Source: Endothia cerciana (Eukaryota > Ascomycota > Sordariomycetes > Diaporthales > Cryphonectriaceae). Taken from it: a DNA stretch of 64,000 nucleotides. The position numbers and the translations under genes were made by a program. The stretch lies in contig JALRMH010000001.1 of NCBI GenBank assembly GCA_026119935.1, positions 1,116,001 to 1,180,000 of the forward strand. The letters are read 5' to 3'. Shown piece by piece: positions 57,411 through 64,000 of this stretch. The notes below the pieces were generated by a model. It ran no database searches. It saw nothing but the letters and a program-made list of their open reading frames with translations, and was not told where the DNA came from. Each line of letters opens with the position of its first letter. The first letter of the stretch is position 1.

Positions 57411-59592
57411 GTGGCATGAATCACAGTGGCCATACGTCTCATTGGCGAGAGTGAATGCTGTCTTGGGCAGTGGCGACGGCGACAGGGCATAGCATTGTGG
57501 CCTTTTGGCGCCTCAGGCTCGGCACGAGCATTGCTCTGGCAGAGGAAACATGGAAGCGATTTTGACCACTTTACTAGACACTCTATGCTCCTGCCGTGAT
57601 GTGTGCATGGTCCCAAGGTAGACACATCCCATCGCAGTCGTGGTATCGTAAGGGAGGCCTACCAAGGAAATCTACATACCACCTTCTGTAGTTTGTGGCG
57701 CAAGTATAATGGAGCGTGCTGGCGTCGAGGGCCCGGTAGGACGCCTGGCAGAGAGCATCATATCCCGCTCACCTGCGACAGAGCAGCCTCAGGAGGCCAA
57801 CCTCTAGACCGTGCTGGCGGGTGTAAAGCCTGAATGGTGCAGTGGTATGTAGGAGTGGGCATTGCATATCTAAAGCTACTGTAGCCGTGATAAGAAACGC
57901 TGGTCTGGGTTCTATTGCGGTGCCTTGTCCACTACCTAAAGTCTTGCCGTCCAATGCCAGGCCGTGTCAGCCTCGCTTCCCAGGCCTTCGAAATTCAAGG
58001 GTCGGGAACACTAGAAGGCCACCTCACAGATAGACTGAATGGTGGTGGTAGCCAGAGCAGACAGTTGTTAACAAGGCTGAAGAGGGAAGACGCGAGGTCA
58101 TTGGCCGCCTCGTGTAATTGAAACGGGATCCCAGGCTTTAATTTACCGGTGGCGGAACATAGTTCCAGAAGGGCTCTAGAAGCCCGGCGCCCCGCTGGCG
58201 ACCAGCGAGCACCCTCATCACGGTGTTGCCCGTCGGGGCGGCTGGCATCGAGGAGATTACGCCTGGCGGATGCCAGCTGGCACGACCTTGACGACCGAAA
58301 CCTGCAGACTTGATTCGATGCCCCGTAGGTAGTATGCGTCGGATGACGGGCAACTTCTGAGCCCCGTGAGGTCGCACCCCAAGCTCGACGGCTTTGTCCA
58401 GCCGAGGAGATTACCCGGAGAGGCCGGGAGGATGTGTATGACCTCTGGCACCTTGGCTTGGCACGCTTGGTAATCCATCCGGGATCCGTGTGGGTGGGTG
58501 TGGTCGTTGCCAGGCCCGACGCGTCTTCCCACATACTTTGAGTACGAGGTAGCTGGGCGCTGGGCACGGTGTTGAGCGGTCGGATGCATGGGCCCATGTC
58601 TCCCGCCGGTGCCGCCACGAGTTCCTGAGGTCGACCAGAAAAAAAATAAAAATAAAAATAAATAAAAACTCCCCAGAAAAACCCCAAACCCAACCCCCCC
58701 CCCCCCCCGAAAAGAGGACGGCGTAGCCGAATCGACAAATTACAGCAGAATCTGGCTTATGTCCCCTCCGTGGTGACTGGTCTCAGGTGATGAGAGGCCA
58801 GGGGTTTCATGAGTGGGAAATGACTTCAAACATGACATGGGCGGCCCACCGTGGGAAGGGTCGCAGGGCTGCCCGGGGGCCAATCCCAGAGCTCCGACCT
58901 CAGGCCCTGCCCCTGTAGGAAAACACCCCTCACTGGCCCTCGTAGGCACTCCTAGGCCCTCTCGCAGGGCCCCTCCCAGCTCCACCGGCCATGCAGTGTT
59001 GCGACTTTCGAACACGTCCAATGCTCCACCCTCGCTTCGTCTCACGACCAATTTGCTGCATCTCGCGTTGCTGCCCCGGTCGGAGCTTGCATTGACCTGA
59101 CCTGACCTGACCTGCTGGCTCCAGCCCTCTCTTTCTGTTTGCCTGCTTCTGCTTTCGCTATCTCTCTTTAATGATACCGCCCCAGAGTCGGCAACTGATC
59201 AGCCGGGGAAACAAGATCGATCGATCGTTTCAAAAGCGCCGCCTTGTCGTTGTTGTCGTCGTCGTCGCCGCCAAGTCGTTGCCGGGCAGACCTTGGGCCC
59301 CTATTTTTATTTTATTTACTTTGCTCCGGGTTCCGCGTGAGGGGAGATTTGACGAACATTCCAGAGTTTCACTTAGTCACCCGACGCAACGACATTCTCC
59401 GAGATTGTCACGGAAGAACAAGTGGCAAAGGCGTCCCCCCACTCTCCTCCGTTCCTGCGCCCTCGAAACCTCTGTCCCGCACTCTGCCACCCTCTACTTC
59501 TCTCTCTGGATACCAGCGTCGGTTGCTTCCTGACCTGCAAGCAACATCAGGATCCCTCCTATCAGCAGCACCAGCCCTCGACGCCCGCCGAC
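57411..59592. other. intergenic region with low-complexity tracts
   Basis: No gene is seen. It contains an A-rich stretch (58640-58670), C15 at 58694-58708, and a (CCTGA)4-like run near 59096-59115. The segment after about 59240 is a C/T-rich leader of the next gene. Confidence 0.5.
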
Positions 59593-61425
59593 ATGGCTGC
59601 CTTCCACCAGGACCGCTCTCTCACGCCTCCCCCCGAGTTCAAGCCCATGGCCGCCCTGGGCGCAGACCTAGCAGACCTCGAGATATCACCACGGTCCATC
59701 TCGGTCGCCTCCTCTGCCTCACATGGCTCGGCAACCACCCGTGCCTCCCTCGGCAGCGCCTCGTCCGGGTCAAGCCGCCACTCCTCCGCGAGCTTCCTCT
59801 CTGCCGCCAGGAACCCCATTCACCTGACCCCCACAAGCAATGTGCGACACTCGACCGGGAACTATGGGGACAAGCCGGTGCCGAGGAGGAGGGGTTATAT
59901 GAGGCCGACCGGCACAGACTTCGCCGCGTCCGCGAGGAGCAGGGAGAGCGTCATGAGCCTGGGCAGCATTACGCACCTGCAGTACTATTTTGCGAGGACG
60001 GGGCTGCTGGACGGCAAGGGTGCACAGCTGGCCCGGAAGACCAGGATGCAGAAGGCGCAAACCTTGGACTTTAGCAGCTTGGGCTCGTATGATTTCGCTA
60101 CCGCCTCCGGCAGTGCCCCCAAGATTGTGACCACGTCAGACAACGACTCCGCCTACGGGACCAGTCCCGACGCCGGTGGATTCGGAGGTATGACGGACAG
60201 CCCTGTCGCCGAGGAGCCGGATGAGAATTCATTCGACTACGACGAGTGGGACGAGCCGGACCCGGATATGCTCCCGCCCACGGCGAGCACTTACAAGCAC
60301 CCGGAGAAGCCTGTACCGAAGCCGCCTTCCATCAGACAGCTCAAGGCCGACCTCAGGACCGCCCTGACCATGGCCAGCGAGGCTGTGGAGTACGCAAAAA
60401 ACAATAGGGTTAACCCGTACGAAGGAGAGGCGCGCTCCCGACAGACCTCTGTTGTCTCGGTGACGTCCCTCACGGACTCGCCCACGCCGCCATCACATGC
60501 CCGACAGCTGTCCAAGGCCACCATCTCGGCCCCGGGCTGGTTTGAGGTCCAGGGCATGCACGTCCTCGACGTCGTGACCCTGGCTATCCGCGCGGCAAAG
60601 GTGTACTACACATCTCACGACGCCCCGGACCGGCTGGACTCCATCAAGCCGGAGAAGGAGCTGCGGAAGGAGCTCTTCAACGTCATGGAGATGCTGAAGC
60701 GCATGGCAACCCGGGACTTCCAGGGCGGCATGCGCAACGATGAGGTGCAGATCATGGAGGAGTGGATCGAGGGGCTGTTCAAGATGCTCAAGGAGGAGGA
60801 GGAGATCGAGGCGGCCGAGAACGAGGAGCGCGCATCCTGGGGCTGGCTCAAGGACGGGGACTGGCCGGCCGGCACCGAGGTGCAGCGCGAATACGCCTTC
60901 ATCCTCAGCATGCTCGATGGGCCCGAGAACACGACCAAGGCGCCCGCGCCCGACGGCAGCACGATGGAGGTCCCGGCCCTCCCCGAGTGGACGCCCACCG
61001 ACCGGTCCAGGCCTATCGAGGGGCAGGAGCTCCCGACGCCCTTCCTGGCGTCCCTGCAGAACGGCCTGCGCCTGGTGCAGCTGCACAACGCGGCGGTGCG
61101 TAAGTCGCGGCGCCGCTTCGGCATGATCGGCACGTTCCACACAGACACGCAGAAGCCCTACCGGGCCGCGGACAACATCCGGTACTGGGCCAAGGCTGCC
61201 GAGCTGCGGTGGGAGGTCACCGGCCTGAAGGTCGACGCGCTCGGCATCGTGTACAACAGCAAGCCCGAGGTGTGGCTCGAGTTCGAGGACGCGGTGCTCA
61301 GCTGGTGCAAGCACGTCAGGGAGGAGATCGCCGCAGACCTCGGCAGGCCGCCGACGAGGGTGGGCCCGCCTGAGTGGCTGCCCAAGAAGAAGCTGGAGAT
61401 GCCGCCGCCGCTGGTGGAGGAGTAA
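59593..61425 (+). CDS. conserved-looking fungal protein of unknown function
   Basis: This is a single exon of 610 aa. The start was placed at 59593 (ACATGGCTGCC context). The frame is open upstream to 59422, but that part has leader-like composition. The first about 230 residues are Ser-rich and disordered, with acidic patches (NSFDYDEWDEPDPD). From about residue 235 the protein becomes ordered and helical (SIRQLKADLRTALTMASEAV; GWFEVQGMHVLDVVTLAIRA; KELRKELFNVMEMLKRMATR; EEWIEGLFKMLKEEEEIEA). It ends with Trp-rich conserved-looking segments (RYWAKAAELRWEV, PPEWLPKKKLEMPPP). No known domain or enzyme motif is recognised, and there is no signal peptide or membrane segment. Strong C/G-ending codon bias supports expression. 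No function is proposed. Confidence 0.82.
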   Translation: MAAFHQDRSLTPPPEFKPMAALGADLADLEISPRSISVASSASHGSATTRASLGSASSGSSRHSSASFLSAARNPIHLTPTSNVRHSTGNYGDKPVPRRRGYMRPTGTDFAASARSRESVMSLGSITHLQYYFARTGLLDGKGAQLARKTRMQKAQTLDFSSLGSYDFATASGSAPKIVTTSDNDSAYGTSPDAGGFGGMTDSPVAEEPDENSFDYDEWDEPDPDMLPPTASTYKHPEKPVPKPPSIRQLKADLRTALTMASEAVEYAKNNRVNPYEGEARSRQTSVVSVTSLTDSPTPPSHARQLSKATISAPGWFEVQGMHVLDVVTLAIRAAKVYYTSHDAPDRLDSIKPEKELRKELFNVMEMLKRMATRDFQGGMRNDEVQIMEEWIEGLFKMLKEEEEIEAAENEERASWGWLKDGDWPAGTEVQREYAFILSMLDGPENTTKAPAPDGSTMEVPALPEWTPTDRSRPIEGQELPTPFLASLQNGLRLVQLHNAAVRKSRRRFGMIGTFHTDTQKPYRAADNIRYWAKAAELRWEVTGLKVDALGIVYNSKPEVWLEFEDAVLSWCKHVREEIAADLGRPPTRVGPPEWLPKKKLEMPPPLVEE

Positions 61426-63086
61426 TCTCGGCATCACACAGCACGCACTTTCGCTTCTCGCTGAAAACCTTTTTTTTTTTTTTTTTTTTTTTTTTGCTTC
61501 GGCATGCAACGACACTATACAAGATTTAATACTCACTCCACGTAACGTTGGGAACAAAAACAAAAAGGAGAAGAAGAAGGCATCGGGCCAGGGACCACCA
61601 TCACAGAATGAATGGGGGAGCAAGGACATAGTCCTGGACATCGGATCATGCTGCTATGGGAATCACTTCTACAGCCCCGAAGCTCGGTCTCGGGACCTTA
61701 CATTCGCTGCATATAATCGCTTAATCTTGACGACCTTCATTCACACAAACTCACGACAAAGGAGCAGGCAGGCCATCCTCGGAAATGTGGCTGCCGAGTT
61801 ATGACGAGACAGCCGGCTTGGGGGGGGGGGGTTTGGGCTGCTACCTATTCTTTACATTCATCATCTCTGCGCGCACACGCGAGATTGCATAGCGAACAGT
61901 GGTTTTTTTTTTTTTTTTGTTTTTTTTTCTTCTAAAACTGACTTCAGTACCTCGTTCATGGACATCAGGGGGAGGGCGGACAGATTCTGGGCCGGGGCAT
62001 TTCCCATCATCACTATTGACTTTAGCCATTTTTCTTGATTGTTTTCTCTGGTCTATCGCCGTGACGAGATAGAACGGCACCTGACCTTGGAGTTAGATAT
62101 ACCCCCAGCACAAAACCGACAGAAATTGAGAAATGCAATTTTGGAATGTTAGTGGCAGACCTGCAGCTGAGTTGTTCATGTCGAGGTAGTCGGCGCGGTT
62201 ACTCGGTGCCCAATCTGTGGTTGCTGTCCTCTCTGACCATCCACCGTCCGCTGCCGCCCTTTGGTGCTGGCCCATGGTTATCTCGTGTAGACACAGACAA
62301 GCAGGGAGGTATGTCGTCACCCGCATAAAGCCGGGAATATAGGGCTCATAGCGATGCCTTGAGGATGGTGTGCGGTACAGATTGGCCCATATTGCTCTAA
62401 CCCCTCCCACGAGAGAGGGTCTTGTGTCGGAAGGGACAGCGCTGTGGGCAGGCCTGTGCCCGTCGTGCGCCGGCGTGCGCTGGCTGTGTAGCGAGCCGGT
62501 CCAGCGAACACGAAGGATGACCGAAGGATGACCGAAGGGCTGTGTGTAAACAGCGGAGCTTTTTCACGTGGCGAGATTGCTGGAAATGAGGACTCGGCAG
62601 ATCTGAATTGTGCACATCGGCCGCCTGGGCAGCCAGGCACAGCCCTTGGCCTGCCCTCCCATCACGGCCATCCGCAACCCCGAGGGGAGCAATGCTGGCC
62701 TCGTCCGGCCTCCCCAGGGCCTCCATGCATCATGGCAGAGGCTCAGGCACACTGGTTAGATGGCTCCATTTTTGCAGGCCCCAGCCACGACGGCCACGAC
62801 GAGGATAGAGAGAGGCGGAAGGGCCAGCGGCGTGTCCCTGCGCGCCGCCGGACCTGCAGAACTAGCCCAGCCCGCCCTGGCCCCCCGGCTGCCGAGGCGA
62901 GGCAAGGCATCGTGGAGGGATGGGGTGGAGCCTGGATTCGATTCATCCGGGGGTGGACCAATAAGGGGGCGGTATCGCTTCTATAATTACCCATTTTGGG
63001 GGTGGGCACGCGCGGGACCCCTGCCGACCCGTTCCAAATCTGCGATTCATTCATCCACTATTAGTGAAGAACTACAAGGGCAGACG

Positions 63087-63120
<34 letters not shown>

Positions 63121-64000
63121 TGTGTGTGTGTGCTCACACTCTTCTTGACAGGCAGTGATGGGTGGCCTGAACTGCGTGAGTAAGTGCTTGCATGGCAATT
63201 GGCATCGTCTGAGGTTCGTAGCATATTGCTGTGGTCGGAGCCCTGCCCCTTCGCAACCTGTGAGTGAGCCTTTGGAAACGGCGAGGAGACCCCCCCCCCC
63301 CTAAAAAAAAAAGAAAAAAAAAAAAAAAAAGAACTCAACGCGAAACTTGACACCTGGACGAGGCCAGTTTCACCAAGGCCCCGAGTTGATGGTCCCCACC
63401 AAAACCTATCTGTCTGTCTGGCTGTCTGTCTATCTATCGATTCTCCCCTCGGGTCTCATCAGTGTGTTGCTGTCTCCTGGCGCTGCCATTGCAAATAACG
63501 GTGGACGGAAGAGTATCGATCGTCATTCATTCCTGGGCGTGGCTGGCTCGTCGTCCCCCAATGAGTGAACGAACCTTGCTTGGTCCGTTCTAGAAGTGGC
63601 AGCTAACGTAGTACCCTGCCTGCCCTCTCTATCTCTCTCCCTTTCTCTCTCCCGCTGGACATTATTACATTGTAACGACAGCAACGGCAACCTCGCCCGT
63701 GCTCATTTAAACTCCACGAGGTTCATTTCCATAGTCTGGTCACGCCCGAGGTCCTTCCTGGCCCTGTCGACCGAGCGACCGACCGACCGAGCGACCGACC
63801 ACCTTTACCTCATCAGCTCGCCTCACCTCAGCCCAAGGCTCACTCTGGCTCGCGCCACTCAACAAGACACCGGCAGACAGCACAGAGGACTAGTCGACCG
63901 TCGAACACAGCACGTCAACCACACGACGCTCCATTTCTCACCTTGCCCTACCCTACGCTATCCTACGCCACCCTACGCTACCACCATATTACGAAACGGC
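61426..64000. other. intergenic region rich in homopolymers and microsatellites
   Basis: It contains T26 at 61470-61495, G12 at 61820-61831, T-rich runs near 61902-61928, and C12 at 63290-63301 followed by an A-rich run. An 11-bp duplication (ATGACCGAAGG) lies near 62517-62538. The last 600 bases contain GACCGAGCGACC-type and CCTACGCTA-type repeats and are C-rich. They look like the promoter/leader of a gene beyond the window. No gene is called. Confidence 0.6.
63090..63132. repeat. compound microsatellite (GA)n(TG)n
   Basis: About fifteen GA units pass directly into seven TG units. It may be variable between strains. Confidence 0.9.

Noticed and set aside
57818..57925. tRNA-like A-box (TGGTGCAGTGG) with a weak B-box downstream
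   Set aside because: No cloverleaf can be drawn and the B-box lacks the invariant TTCRA core.
60493..61641. 382-aa minus-strand ORF opposite the 59593-61425 gene
   Set aside because: GC-rich shadow frame with low-complexity ends (poly-Lys from the T run).

Overview
This is a nuclear contig from a filamentous ascomycete (Pezizomycotina, most likely Sordariomycetes). The evidence is dispersed genes on both strands, short introns (about 50-180 nt) with GTNNGT donors and CTNAC-like branch points, and fungal families such as a HET-domain protein, UstYa-like proteins, MON1, Kel3 and a Sgs1/QDE-3-type RecQ helicase. The species is not determined. No rRNA, convincing tRNA, CRISPR array or intact transposon was seen.

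Region 1-24 kb: an F-box/beta-propeller-like protein ending in a CaaX box (1609-5596), a Kel3/KLHDC4-type kelch protein (6598-9024), a membrane-anchored HET-domain protein (10267-13272), a small conserved-looking protein (14115-14399), an enoyl-reductase-like dehydrogenase (15639-16808), MON1 (17411-19345), and a long disordered protein on the minus strand (20220-23497).

Region 24-39 kb: a 4.5 kb gene-poor stretch holds a perfect 24-bp palindrome. It is followed by ER protein disulfide isomerase (28076-29719), a tiny predicted mitochondrial membrane protein (30157-30744), the HIT-finger protein Vps71/Swc6 (31344-32339), a small cysteine-containing secreted protein (34070-34679, minus) and a Wss1-type DNA-protein-crosslink protease (37114-38696, minus).

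Region 39-47 kb is an accessory island. It holds a signal-peptide-bearing 81-residue peptide, two UstYa/DUF3328-like genes that both look broken, an apparently intact M61-type peptidase, and a small alpha/beta-barrel-like ORF interrupted by an in-frame TAG. Every premature stop in the island is one C-to-T change away from a sense codon, so decay by RIP-like mutation is the simplest reading. The set resembles the remains of a fungal peptide (RiPP) biosynthetic locus.

Region 47-64 kb: a Rad53/Chk2-type kinase with FHA-kinase-FHA order sits directly upstream of the RecQ helicase on the same strand. With Wss1 and Vps71 this gives four genome-maintenance or chromatin genes within about 26 kb, flanking the decayed island. 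A conserved-looking protein of unknown function (59593-61425) follows, then 2.6 kb of low-complexity intergenic DNA. Long poly(C)/poly(G) tracts recur near both ends of the window.
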